DNA of 64,000 nt, taken from the NCBI GenBank assembly GCA_022497145.1, contig MU385919.1:1-64000 (forward strand), in the 5' to 3' direction. Shown here one piece after another: positions 32,975 through 44,832 of this stretch (positions are counted from its first letter, which is position 1; the number at the start of each line of letters is the position of its first letter). A model generated the notes under the pieces. The model ran no database searches and was not told the DNA's origin. It saw only the letters and a program-made list of their open reading frames with translations. Both the position numbers and the translations under genes were made by a program. The DNA is from Rostrohypoxylon terebratum. Its lineage: Eukaryota; Ascomycota; Sordariomycetes; Xylariales; Hypoxylaceae.

Positions 32975-34013
32975 TTTCAACAAAACCTTCCACTCCGAGG
33001 AATAACTATCGAATTACATGTTTGAAAAAAAGTGCACGATGTTTACCTATATATAATGAAATCATCTGAGGGATGAGGGACACGGAATTCAATCCCGACG
33101 CCAAACGGATTTCAGCAAGTTGATTTATAATCTCATCCTGGGTCTTGCTGGGTCTTGCTGGGTCTTGCTAGACCTTGCATCTTCAAGGAATATTGTGAGT
33201 CAGATAGATATTCAAGTTGGCAGCTGGTTGGATACCTATTACCTACTAGTAGGTACCTGGGTCCTGGGTAATAGTGTATTATCGTAGGTGGCCGAGAGTT
33301 GCGCGATGCGATCGAGAACTTGAGTCTCAGTAACTTTACCAAGGCGTGAAAAACGTCAAAGAGGTAATAAACTCAAATGAAACAATTTATGAGCAGCTTC
33401 GACTTGGAATCTCACCTAGAAATAAGCACTGTATGTAACATTGTAGGTCAGTATTCCCATTATTATGATATAATTGTGACACAGCAAGGATTTCCCTACT
33501 TCGTATTCAGGGGGAAATCGGGTGTGCTTAGGTAAGTAACTAGGTCCTAGGTCCTAATACTCCATTACGGACGAATTGGGATTGGCGCATTTTACCCCAC
33601 ACTCAGCTCCGAGGTGACAAGGTTGAACGTTGAAACCTGGAAACTCACCAATCATCGATATTCCGCGCTCAGCCGTTTCATCTTTTTCACCACTTCACAA
33701 TCCAAACCTTCGAAGCTAGGACTTCGTTTGCAGTGGTCGTGATGGTGACATGAGGATCCATATGTGCCTCCTCATATCCCTTACACTGCTACTGCCTCAA
33801 CCAGAGACCAGAGTCATATCGCTAGCGTATTCACATCGGATCTGGATCCTCGGACCTCCATAGCCGTTGGCGCGCGATTTCAAGTCTGGTATCCGGCTAA
33901 ACTGCCATTGGATATCGGCATTCCTTAAAAACATGATTTGAATTTCAGCATCGATATCTAGTAGATTCCTATCCTTATCCATCTATTCGCTTCTATCCCT
34001 CAATCAGGTCAAG
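32975..34013. other. Intergenic with three-copy 10-bp repeat
   Basis: About 1.0 kb between divergent genes. It holds three head-to-tail copies of GGTCTTGCTG (33141-33169) and a TAGGTCCTAGGTCCTA element (33541-33556). No gene supported. Confidence 0.5.
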
Positions 34014-35954
34014 ATGGCTCCATCGTTCGTCCGCCTCGTGTGTCTCGTATTCGTCCTGGCTCTCAGCAGCATTGCCTACAAGCTATCCGATACGAGCATA
34101 AACGGAGCGTCACTGTTGCGAGAATGTCCGATTTTCTATACTGCAGCCAAGACATGTGACCCGATCGCGCCAAAAAGCTTCTTGCCTGCCAATGTCTTGA
34201 GCATCTCAAAGGACAAAATCAAGGATAATGGAGCCCATTCGCCAAACTTCGATGTTCTAGCCGATGTTCTCGAGGCCATGCTTGTCATGCAGACGGACTA
34301 CTTTGCGCCGTGGCTTGGAACATGGCCTGAAGCGATCGACTGGACAGCTGCCGTCATGGGAACTCATGTCTCGGGTGCCGTACGCAGCCTTTCCGAGGCT
34401 CTAGTCCACCTAAACTCTGATTGGGAAAGATTCGTGGACTGGAAGCTACAGACGAACTTAGTCGACAGGTATTTCGCTCAAGTCACGGCTTTCTATTTTG
34501 GACAAGATGCTTTTGCGATCCGGAATGAGGCGTATGATGATATCCTCTGGGTGGTACTCGGCTGGCTCGAGACTATCCAGCTTGTGAACGTTCACAGCAA
34601 CCTGCATTTCAAATTAGAGTCTCAAGGCGAGGCCCATTTTCCTGGGACAACTACCTTTCCGAGGCTCGGTGGCTACTTTTTGAATCAGACGTATCATGGA
34701 AACATGTTCGTTCCCGCCTTTGCCCACCGTGCCCGCATTTTCTGGGATCTAGCATCTTACGGATGGGACACCGAGCTGTGCGGTGGAGGCATGGTTTGGA
34801 ATCCACGCCTGTTACCATATAAGAATGCCATTACCAACGAACTATTTATCGCAGCATCTATATCAATGTATCTCAACTTCCCTGGCGATGATAATCCATC
34901 GCCATTCTACAATCTTGAGAGCACTGATGCTACTCAAATGCAGAGTGGCCCGAGGGATGCAAGATATCTCAAAGCTGCCGTAGAGGGATATCGCTGGCTC
35001 GCCAGCTCTAACATGACAGACAACCATGGCCTGTACACAGACGGATTTCATATCACCGGATATCAAGACGCGGGAAATAACAACACGAAATGCGATGACC
35101 GAAACGATGTGGTCCTATCTTATAATCAGGGCGTCCTTCTGACCGGTCTCCGCGGATTATGGGAAGCCACGGGCGCGGCGTCCTATTTATCAGACGGACA
35201 CAAGTTAATCCAGAACGTCATCAAGGCAAGCGGTTACAACCTGGCTTCCGATTCGCCTATCGACGATCTCTCGGCCCTTCACTCGGGCCATCTTCCAAAA
35301 TGGCACGGCCTAGGTCGTGCTGGCGTTATGGAGGATCCCTGTGACGCAAGCGGAACCTGCAACCAGGACGGACAGACCTTTAAGGGTATCTTCTTCCACC
35401 ACCTAGTTAGCTTCTGCGCACCTCTTGTTGAACCAACTCCGACTCCCGACGTCAACACCAAGTTCGACAAACGCGCCTTGAAGGCAGCCTCTGAGTCGCA
35501 TGCTGATGCCTGCGCCGCATATGGTGGATGGTTGAAGCATAACGCCCATGCAGCGCTAGCTACTCGCAAAGACGGCAAGTTTGGACAATGGTGGACGGCA
35601 GGGCTGTTGGACCGCTGGACCGGCCCGTGGCCCACTATGGAAGATGACGGGGTACCGCACGCGAGCGGCGTCGACTATCGCAACTACGGTGTGCCGAACG
35701 ATACCACATGGCGGCCTCAATCCAATAATGGGATGACTCCTGCATGGTTGGATCGGGTGCAGAAGCCGTTATTTGATAGGGACGGAAAGCGACTAGGCGA
35801 GCTCAAGAAGCGACAGGAACCCCAGGATACTAAAGCAGATGCTGAGTCAAACAAGAAAGATCCGAATACGCGCGGGCGCGGCAGAACGGTCGAGACCCAA
35901 GGTGGTGGATTGGCTCTTCTGAGAGCTTATTGGCAGATCGTGCATGCGCCCTGA
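34014..35954 (+). CDS. Glycoside hydrolase family 76 (alpha-1,6-mannanase-like), secreted
   Basis: A single-exon, 646-residue protein with a signal peptide (MAPSFVRLVCLVFVLALSS). AYDDILWVVLGWLE carries the paired aspartates typical of GH76 catalysis. The CGGGMVWN, YKNAITNELF and LSYNQGVLLTGLRGLWE blocks are conserved family landmarks. GH76 enzymes cleave alpha-1,6-linked mannan, and fungal DFG5/DCW1 relatives process the mannan of GPI anchors to attach wall proteins. This protein ends in a lysine/aspartate-rich tail (about residues 600-630) and no GPI signal is evident, so a freely secreted form is more likely. N-glycosylation sites are present. Function in wall remodelling or mannan use is inferred from the family. 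Confidence 0.88.
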   Translation: MAPSFVRLVCLVFVLALSSIAYKLSDTSINGASLLRECPIFYTAAKTCDPIAPKSFLPANVLSISKDKIKDNGAHSPNFDVLADVLEAMLVMQTDYFAPWLGTWPEAIDWTAAVMGTHVSGAVRSLSEALVHLNSDWERFVDWKLQTNLVDRYFAQVTAFYFGQDAFAIRNEAYDDILWVVLGWLETIQLVNVHSNLHFKLESQGEAHFPGTTTFPRLGGYFLNQTYHGNMFVPAFAHRARIFWDLASYGWDTELCGGGMVWNPRLLPYKNAITNELFIAASISMYLNFPGDDNPSPFYNLESTDATQMQSGPRDARYLKAAVEGYRWLASSNMTDNHGLYTDGFHITGYQDAGNNNTKCDDRNDVVLSYNQGVLLTGLRGLWEATGAASYLSDGHKLIQNVIKASGYNLASDSPIDDLSALHSGHLPKWHGLGRAGVMEDPCDASGTCNQDGQTFKGIFFHHLVSFCAPLVEPTPTPDVNTKFDKRALKAASESHADACAAYGGWLKHNAHAALATRKDGKFGQWWTAGLLDRWTGPWPTMEDDGVPHASGVDYRNYGVPNDTTWRPQSNNGMTPAWLDRVQKPLFDRDGKRLGELKKRQEPQDTKADAESNKKDPNTRGRGRTVETQGGGLALLRAYWQIVHAP

Positions 35955-36789
35955 TCGGGCAGCGATGCTCGATCGGCGATCCAGCCCATGACATTGGATA
36001 GAGTAGTGCCGTTGGCTTATATCGGCAGCCGGTGATATCATGTACAGATCATTACCTTCCCAGATCTAGAAAAGACAGGTATGCATATGGATAGGGATAT
36101 TCCTACGTAAGTTAGAGCATAACTATATTTTGTATATAGGTGAGAAAGTTGCGGCAACCTCTATGTTGATTCATACATAGATGAGCATACAAGAGCACGG
36201 CGAGAAGCATCTAGATATACGCTAGATTAGACAGAGTTGGAAACACTAGTCACTTTTGTTTATGACTAGGATAATCACCGAAGATAGAATTCTGGATATT
36301 GAAACGATCGTTGACTTCTTACGCATACAAGACATCTCACACATGCCAACGTCTAGTGACTGATACTCAACCAACAAGAATTAAGTACTTCTCTAGTTAA
36401 GTAACGTAGTTCAGGTTGCCCAGAGGAAAAAAGAAACCGCGAGTCAACTCGCTAAGTAATCCATTCGAATATAATTCCGTGACTTGATTCGATAAACCAG
36501 TGACTCCCATCGTACGTGAAAACCATACGCCTTCATTTGATGACCTCCGTTATGCTAGCCTAGCCTTACAATACAGTTGGTAACAGCCTCCCCTTTCTCT
36601 CTCTCTCTCTCTCTGTGTGTGCCCTCGAAGGTGCTGTGTTACAATAGAGATTCGTCTCATCTCGCCTCGTCCCGTCTCATAGCCATAGCCGTTGAAAGTC
36701 GTCTTCATCGCTCGGATACCGTTCGCTCGTTCGCTTACGCATACACGGATGAATGGATGAATGGATGAATGTTAAGCCCTGGGATTGTC
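35955..36789. other. 3'-3' intergenic with simple repeats
   Basis: About 830 bases between convergent stops. A (CT)n tract runs into (GT)n at 36596-36620, and a GAATGGAT repeat lies at 36749-36770. No gene seen. Confidence 0.55.
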
Positions 36790-38112
36790 CTAGGTATCCC
36801 GCCACTCGCTGCCGTTACTAACACCGCTCGCGTTCTTAGCGTGCGCGGCCGCCGGCGCCGGGTCCGGCAGGCCTTCGTCGTCGGAGTCTTCCTCCTCGGA
36901 CTCCTCGTCTAGCGCGCGAGCGAGCTCATCCGGGTCCCGCATGCGCGCATCAGGAGCCGCGTCATTGAACTCGTCGTCGTCGCTATCGACGTGTCTCACG
37001 CCCTCCTGCTGGGCCTCGTGCACGCCATCATCAGCACTAATCGAGATCCCTCTAGCGCCCCATTTGCTCCTCCTCTGCCCGGCACGCGCGCCCGCGCCCG
37101 CACCCGCGTTGCCGCCTAACGCGGGCGCGCTCTCCTCGTCCTCAACATCCGCGGCCTGGAACCGCTTGTTCCCGAAGATGCGGTTGAGCAGCCAGCCGCG
37201 GCGGATGTCGTCGGCGTCGACGAGGCCGCCGGCGCGCAGCTTGACGCGCTGCCGCGTGTAGTACACCCAGAAGAAGTCGACGTACAGCGCCGTCTGCACG
37301 ACGCCGAAGATGATCTGCGTCGCGCCCGCGCCCGAGTCGTACGGGTCCACCCCGCGCACGATCCAGTTAAGAATGTACAGCGCCCGGTACGACCCCAGCG
37401 CTAGCAGGTAGAAGGAGTCGATCACGGTCGGCACCGTCGTTTGGCGTAGGAGGAGCAGCTGCGGCAGCACGCAGACGGATTCGAGGATTAGGGAGAAGTC
37501 GTACATCCACTGTTGGATAGACAGATAGTCAGCATATGGAATGGAATGGGCACGGGAGCAGGGGTTGAGCTGCTTGGAAAGGGGGCGAGGGGTATGGTAT
37601 TCCGACTGACCCTGAAGAAACCCCATAGTTCACCTTTGTCGAAGATCAACATGGTGAAGGGGGAGATGAACAGCGATCCCATTAACACGACAGCTCCTAG
37701 TTTCCATGATATCTCGCGTTCCCTGGTGCGCGGGAACAGCCATCGCATAATGATCAGGATGTAGAAGGACGAAAGGACGTAGAATAGCTTGAAGAAGTAG
37801 TTCCAGCTCGACTTCTCGTGGAAGAAATCCGTGTACCTCGTGCAGAAGACGATCGCGTAGAAGACTTGCGTGATAAAGGAGACGCCTTGGGTCGTACGTT
37901 AACTGACGTAGGCCCCGAGATGAGGTCGAGGCAAGGGTTACGTACCTTCAGCGCTCCGGTTGCGATGGATCGCGAAGATGAGGATGCATTTCGATAGCAG
38001 GTGAGAGCAGTCTGCTAGTATTCGGAATATCTGTAAGCCAAACCTCGTTAGCTCTATGTTGTGAGAATGTCGACGGTAGATAATTGTGATCACTGACATT
38101 CCACGCAGTCAT
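36790..38112 (-). CDS. ER lumen protein-retaining receptor (ERD2 family) with long tail, four exons
   Basis: 364 residues from exons 38112-38098, 38030-37946, 37885-37611 and 37509-36790. Exon 1 is only five codons (MTAWN), joined to IFRILADCSHLLSKCILIFA. Later blocks FCTRYTDFF, LESVCVLPQLLLLRQ, DSFYLLALGSYRALYILNW and the late YTRQRVKL are signatures of seven-TM KDEL/HDEL receptors, which retrieve ER residents from the Golgi. Classical ERD2 ends about there (about 215 residues). This protein has roughly 130 extra cytosolic residues, alanine/glycine-rich then strongly acidic (DSDDDEFND, EESEEEDSDDEG), and so belongs to the longer ERD2-like branch common in filamentous fungi. The intron 3 donor is GTCAGT, as in intron 1. 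The tail is unusually GC-rich. Confidence 0.9.
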
Positions 38113-39908
38113 TTTGGAAAAATCGCTCCAGTCGGAGCTATCCCAACTCTAAACACAGTGGGTGGAGATTCAATCGTTATCCTGGCGGCCCTGATTCAAA
38201 CAGCTCAGAGCCGCAGAAGCAGCTTTCGCCTGGTGGTTGGGATTGGGATGATGGTAGTATTTGAGCTACTTGAGCTACTCGAGGTGACTCCGGAGTGATG
38301 TATGTATACCTTGGTCAAGAAATCGGGAAATGGGAGAGAGTCTGGTGTTATAGAGAAGGTATTCAGTAAGACGGCTGCCTGTAAGCTGGGGATTCTGGGG
38401 ATTGGAGATGTGTCGCGGAAAGGTCATGCACGACGATGACGGCCACCCCATTACGTGTATCCAAGTGGGTCTACAAGGTTCCAAGGTTGTAACGAAGTAA
38501 CGGCAAGCCGCATCCGTATCTGGTCTGGGCCATTAGCTAATAGCTAATGGCTAATGGCTCCGACCGCACTGACGTTTTCTGTGGCTAGTAATATATACCA
38601 GCCACAGCCATGGCCACATCCTGAAATCTTATCACTGACGCCACAGAAGTGAGAAATTGTTCAAGCAAACAATCTTTTAGACTCTAATGAATAATTTGAC
38701 AATCAGAATGTTATACAGGTGTGAGGGTTTATAACATGTGCTACTGAGGTTTGTTGTATTATATGTATGGCTGATTCTATGATAGACCAGATTAATATCA
38801 AGACCCCGTCAGCCTGTCTCCACCATTGTATTGACCAGTGGTAGAATACACTTAAAGTCTTAGGCTATGCGTGGATGTGGAAGACACACCAAACCTCACC
38901 GAAACATTGCCGTCTATCCAGATTTATAGTAGCAGCGACTCCTTGATAACATGGTCCGGGTCGATGCAATTCGACCGAACGATACTTGTGTTTTTCAACC
39001 CATCCCTTTAGTAACGACAATGCCTTAGTCTACCTCGTCCCCATAGTTATCCTACGCTTGATGCTGGCCATCAGCGACAACCTTGGACGAGTAGGTGTGG
39101 TGGGGGTAAACTTTGTCCAGCTACATGTGGTGTCATCCGCAAATGGATTCTCTTCGCCGAACTAAAAAAACAAGGGAGATATTGTCACAAAATCTAGACC
39201 TCCAAACTAATTGCACCATCATCCAGCTGCCATGGTGGGTCTCGTCCCAGTTGATCCAAGGAGGCGGGTGAACCATGAAGCTTTCCGTTCGTTAGACGGA
39301 TCAGTGCCGGGGATGTGCTGTTATCAAGCAATGCGAATTGGTCAGTTACTCTGTGCATGCCACACTGGCCTTTCGTTCTTTTTTGCTCATGAGGCTTCCG
39401 AACGAGTGTCTAACCTTACATGGTCGGTCGGGTGGGTCCCGAAAGAGACCTGCTAGGGCCGTCGGGATTATACTCAGGCTCGTATCTGAATGCAGCAGTC
39501 GCCTGGAAGTCCAGCTTCTCGTAGGATACTCTCCCGAGTGCGAAAGACTCACCTAGTAGTCGAAAATTTGTATGGTCTCCAAGCTAGTTGAACTCGCCGT
39601 CTCCCACAACCTAGTGCTCGAACACCTGCGCAAACTTTCCCATTTCCAGTCCGCCACTAGCCTTTTCATTATCCAACCCACTGTCTCAGTGGATAAGATG
39701 CTCGGAACTGAAATTAACTTGCGACTTCCCATGAATGGAAGCATTAGTCTTTGCAGCGATCGATAATCTGTCGGATGAGCTTTTCGCGGCCGGATAAGAG
39801 ATGCGGCACCATCAAGTACGAATTGCGAACGAGACAGGAAATGTCAGGCTCGTTGTGGGCCGCGATCGCCTGCATTTTGTACGTATGATTGCTATGGCAG
39901 CTAGGAGA
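38113..39908. other. Intergenic, no gene seen
   Basis: About 1.8 kb. Short frames at 39200-39770 have no recognisable content. TAATAGCTAATGGCTAATGG microrepeat near 38536. Confidence 0.45.
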
Positions 39909-40430
39909 TCAGCTGGGGTTGGTATTGTGGGTTAGCGTCATGCTCTCGGTAGAGCTCGCAAATTCGAAAATGCCACTATGGATATCGGTCCCTAGTAGAG
40001 GGTGGCCGTGGCCGTTTCGCAGCACAGCTATTTCACAATAGCTAAGGCGGTTTCTCCCCACGTTTACGGCGCCGCTGGTAGTGGTAATGAGCGAGCAGTT
40101 GGATGCTCTGACATGGTGTTTATTTCCATGCCTATCGTGTCCGACCATCCTGATGAGAAATTTTGCTTTCTGGCCCATACGCAATGTCCCAGGTAAAGCT
40201 CCGTTGATCAACATCGGTTGCTCCGACGTGAAAATATCAGCATCATCGACGAACATGTCGAGCCACTTCTTGTCTACCATGTTATTTGAGGTTCCAGTAT
40301 CCATGCACACAGTTGATTGGATCCCGTTCTTGTCCTCGACGTCGACCTGCCTGCTTATGTATCGCTGCCACTTTCTCTTGCTGTATAGTGGCACTGCGTC
40401 GATCTCACTCAATGGCATTCCATCTGACAC
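39909..40430 (-). CDS. Retropepsin-like aspartic protease fragment
   Basis: Open frame to a stop at 39909; first ATG codon gives about 169 residues starting MPLSEIDAVPLYSK. VCMDTGTSNNMV is a DTG(T/S)-type aspartic protease active-site loop, and HPLLGTDIHSG about 90 residues later resembles the closing ILG-D motif of retropepsins. That order and spacing match a single-lobe retroviral-type protease fold. The frame upstream is closed by a stop near 40450 and no gag, reverse transcriptase or integrase is adjacent. It is therefore either a retrotransposon remnant or a domesticated single-domain gene. The family call rests on two short motifs. Confidence 0.4.
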   Translation of the reverse strand: MSDGMPLSEIDAVPLYSKRKWQRYISRQVDVEDKNGIQSTVCMDTGTSNNMVDKKWLDMFVDDADIFTSEQPMLINGALPGTLRMGQKAKFLIRMVGHDRHGNKHHVRASNCSLITTTSGAVNVGRNRLSYCEIAVLRNGHGHPLLGTDIHSGIFEFASSTESMTLTHNTNPS

Positions 40431-41749
40431 TCTAGATGACAGATATGTACTTCAAATCGTCGGAGTCCTCGCTTTTCGCATAAAGTTGCCGCATGTCGAC
40501 AAAGCTGTGTCAGGGGTATTCGAGACCGTCAAGATCGCGCCTTATCAACACCCGAAACTTCGCGATATAAAGATTGAAAATGCCCTGTCTGGACGAATAC
40601 CAGCACATAAGTAGATGTTGGTGTGGTTGTCGGTGTTGTGAACTCTTTGAGAACGACAGGATGTTCCCTATCGTACCTACCTAGCTTAGATCAGAGACTA
40701 TTACGTCTCTCGATCTCGATGCTTCTTAATACAACAATCTTCTTAATTCGTTCTCTGACTACTGGTGCCTAATAATCTGGTAGCACCTCTCCGTTTGGTC
40801 ACATCTCGAGAACGCGCGGTATAAGAAGTACTCATATCATTGTCGGAGCCATACTGTTCTAGAAAGAAAATATCTGTCTCAAACAAGTGCTGCTTCAGTC
40901 GCGTCTAAGTCTTCTTCGTCACTTTGGCAGACTACTTCGTCTACGCAGAATGTCTAGCCACGTTCGTCTATCTTCGTCGGGGAGCATATCTATGGATAAT
41001 AAAAACTCCGGTGTTTTACGCCACCTCGTCATGCAGCCGAAACGCTTAGGCAGTGGCTGGCGTGCGTCGCTATGCAAGGTGTTTTCTTGCTCTTTTCGCG
41101 ATGCTCCTCATACCTGAAAAAAGAACATGATCCCAGCCTATGAAAGCTTAAAGGTGAGTCAAGGCTTTTTCGTATGTTGATCCATGCTGCCCTGATGCTT
41201 GTTGCGAAGGCAAACATAAAGCTACTCGAAGCTTCGAAATCGTACCCTGAGGGGTTTTATGGCAGCAGCTAGCCGCAGAGCGTACTCCTATCGTGGTAGG
41301 CCCATACTAACTCACTCAGTGTTGCAGAGCTCAAGTTCGAACGAGGAGCAAGAAATGACAAGAAGTGACGTAAGCTCCAGTATCGGGTTCCGGTTCCAAC
41401 GAATTCCCAAGTCCATATGCTAAGTCGTTCGAACGCTGTTTTGCAGACGCGAAAGAGATATCCGACCTCGAAAGTGCCAAGTGCTCATCCTTCGGGATAT
41501 GGCAATTGGAAATCTTGCCTGAATCGATATTTTCTCTAGTCGGTTCGACTCAGGAGAAACCATGATGGCCTCGGTTAATTCCGGTTGGATTTTTCGTAGG
41601 GAAAAATGTATCGTGTATGTATGCCGCGTTCCCCACACATACGCCAGAAAAGTTCAGAGCCCCCTAAGCAACAAGGCCTCAACTTCATGGTCCTTCAGTT
41701 CCGCCTCATGACATGATGTTGGGTTAAAGCTAGACCTGAGCCCTATTCG
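40431..41749. other. Intergenic, no gene seen
   Basis: About 1.3 kb with only short frames on both strands; nothing recognisable. Confidence 0.4.
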
Positions 41750-42838
41750 CTACCATAGACTAGAGTCGCTATCGGACTCGCGGTCAGGATCCCCACTATG
41801 ATTGTCAGAAACTTCAGAATCAGTGTCGAACCCAATGTCGACATCCTCACAGTCAAAAGGATGTGGAGGAGGCTCGATAGTCGGTGTGGAAATGTCGTAC
41901 CCACGAATCCCAAGAAGATCATTCCACTGCGACAATGTCACAAAAGGCGTCTTATGAGGGGTGAAAGGGAGAATGATGCCCCCGTAGTCATAAAGAGCGA
42001 TGTCCTCAAAGGCTACGCCAGTCCTAGATCTCCACTCCACACTCATCGTGCGCATAAATTCTTGCTTCTTTGGAGGATCGGGCACCGTGGTGGGTTTGAA
42101 TATCGGCGCAACTCTCCAGATATCAGCATATTCGTTTCCTGTTGATCGGAGTAACAACCAGAGCCAGATCCTCTAAGCCTGTTTCTGAGTGTAAGCCTCC
42201 AGTGACGAACATACCTTCCCACGCATGAGGCTCTCATTCTCGATGCAGGTTGCGCAAGGCTTACCTAAGAAGCCAGTTGACAGTCGCGTAGCGAGTGCTT
42301 GCTTCCCGTTTGTCAAACATAGCCACTTCCACAGGATCGAGTTGAACTCAAACTCAATGCCTTCAATGCCGAAGATGGTATTGGTCACTGCGTTCTCGTA
42401 TGTCTGATTTTCCCGTACAAAGAAAGTGGGTTTCTTGCACAGGTCACAACAAGGAATGCGCAGTGTAAGCCGCCGATGAGGTATCTCGCTGAGTCTAGCT
42501 GCCCAGTGGTTATGTTTCTCGCTCCACTCTTCCCACTCCTCGACGTCTTCCTCGTCATTGAGTCTCACACCACGAACTTTTGGACACGTGAAAGTAAGGA
42601 CATCGTCATCACTGTGGTACTTTAGGGTACACTCGTCACAAATCTGGTTGACAAGTGGAATAGGCTGGATAGGAGGCCAGATGAAGTCCGGGCAGCGTGC
42701 GTTTAAGTCCGAATTATTGTAATTTTCGAGACCTTCTGCCTGTTCACAACATATCTTCTTGATGGTGTCGCAGATTTGAATGCCGTAGTCATCTATGATA
42801 CCACATCGTGGGCACAGAAGACTTGCCAGGACACACAT
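41750..42838 (-). CDS. Cysteine-rich protein of unknown function, two exons
   Basis: 348 residues from exons 42838-42215 and 42172-41750, joined by a 42-bp phase-0 intron (GTATGT donor). Paired cysteines occur as LLCPRCG, QICDTIKKICC, QICDECTLKYH, PCCDLCKK and KPCATC, suggesting several zinc-ribbon-like sites in the first 210 residues. An acidic linker (DEEDVEEWEEW) and an acidic, serine-rich C-terminus (SDNHSGDPDRESDSDSS) are also visible. No signal peptide or membrane segment. I do not recognise the family. The layout (Cys-rich head plus FDCEDVDIGFDTDSE tail) is reminiscent of uncharacterised lineage-specific fungal proteins. Intact frames and a clean intron argue it is a live gene. Confidence 0.7.
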
Positions 42839-44832
42839 AGCGTGAGAAAAGTATGTATTAGGTCCGATTCACCATACAGTCTAACTGATTGTAAGAGGGC
42901 GTATTTAATCTGGTCTCATCCAAGAGAGGCCCTCGATTCTTGGGCTCGGTAATAACAACTTAGGAGACGGCAGTAGCGGAGACGACGTGCTGGGAGGCAA
43001 ATGAGCAGGTACGGTGATTGTCGCAATATAAATGGATACAACCAAGACGATAAGAGGGGAGTGTAAATCAATAATTGTTCTACTAGAAATAAAAGGATAT
43101 CAACACATCTATTTTGGTCGGATTCTGTCAAATGTAAGAATTGAAAAGGATGGAGTTGAATCATTAATTTAATGTGAGATATTTAGTCTGGTTTTTATAC
43201 AGAGTAGGAGCTGAATGGACTTGCCCCTGACGCGGTAGAAATTGCTCATATCCATGACTATCGATGTGCGACGAGTAATTTGACTCGGTACTGACGTGTG
43301 AGAGATGTGTACAAACATTGTGGTTGAGTCTTCATCCAGAAGATAAGTCTATAGAAGTACCTAAATAGCGCATAACATCTTAAGATATGACGAAAGACAG
43401 TTGCACAGGAACTCTATATGAGTTAAGCGAAACTTTGAATGACTTCGATGCCTTTGAAGGACAATATTAAGCGACGGGGAAACTTTGATAGTACTTGTGA
43501 TGATATTGGAGAATAACAAAAGAGACACAGTTGCGCAAATTATGAGAAAGTTGCCAGATAGAAGGAGTCGCGGTTAGATCCTTAAAGTCCAATCATCTCT
43601 TTTGCTACAATCGCCAGCTGCACGCAGCGAAGTCAAGAGGAGAAAAGTATTGATAAGACGATCTTCAGCCTCTGTAATCAAGCATCTTGCTTTCCAGAGG
43701 GTATGATGCGATATCAGAGAGCGACTATACAACCACAGGGAGAGCAGAAGGATGTAGGGCTGTACCCATATAATGCCTGAATCATCGTGCTGTTGCTTTC
43801 AAGCGTATCACTTATTGCTGATGAATGTTTTGACACATCTCGATCAATGACTCTTTCCTAATGCCGCTCACTTACACATCAAACTATTATACTTGAAAAG
43901 GTTTGGCTGTGATTCATCGAGAGCGTCAACTCCTGAGCTGAATCTCTATTCGAAGGGGTAGGAAGATGGTGGATATTATTAGATCGCATCCTTGCCATGA
44001 GACAGGCTCGCTAAGAAGGCTAGGTATGGTTTTCGATTACCTAGATGATTAGTCGTGGATAACGATGTATGGGTAGCTCGGCGAGAGATCTAGAGATCTT
44101 GCTGCATTTGGCATCTTTGTGGCTTTATTTGCAAATTGGGTTACATCCTATGTGAAGTTAAACTTATTGATTTAAGAACGACTGGGGACAGTAGGTCCTT
44201 GCATTAGCGTTATTTAGCCATCGTAGTCATCGTAGCCAAACGCTGTGTATTTATCACACAATAACTCCCGAAGGAACGTGGAGTATGCGTGTGAAGAATC
44301 CTTCGGCGCCAAGGACCCGCATAATGAAACGGGAGGATCGCTAGGTCCGGCATGCTTGAGAAGTCGGGTTCGCCGTTAGGAGAGTCGCTTTTCGCTTGTT
44401 TCTTGGAGTCGATAGCATCTTCTCGCGAATCGAACCGGCACGCAAAAGGCCCTGACCAACCAATAATGCTGTGGATATCGTGCTTATACCGATTATCCTT
44501 GCCGACGATATCTTTCATACTGGGCATTGCTCCGAGTATGTATCATAGTAATCGGTGTCGTGGGTAGGAATCTGTACCTCCGCCATCTGGAAAGTGGCGG
44601 GGGAGATGTTTCCCATTTATAATCAGGATCGTGTTTATCAAGAAGTGAATTGTATCCCCTTAAACATGCGTCTAGGCCTGCCTGGATTCCCCAGACCGTT
44701 CAGTTCTGGATCTCAACATCCTACGAGATGCCGCATTCCCTCGCCTGGTAAGACTTTTATTATTAGCGGGCGGGGCCCACGCTCTCGAATTCGTCGGTAG
44801 TTTCTCCTTGTCAATGCCAACAGTCTCTCGAG
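42839..44832. other. Intergenic, no gene supported
   Basis: About 2.0 kb. A 105-residue minus-strand frame at 44210-44527 has no recognisable domain and could be chance. The first kilobase is AT-rich without coding character. Confidence 0.4.

Noticed and set aside
44210..44527. 105-residue minus-strand frame as a gene
   Set aside because: No recognisable domain, no intron support and no clear promoter or neighbour logic; kept only as a possibility in the intergenic note.
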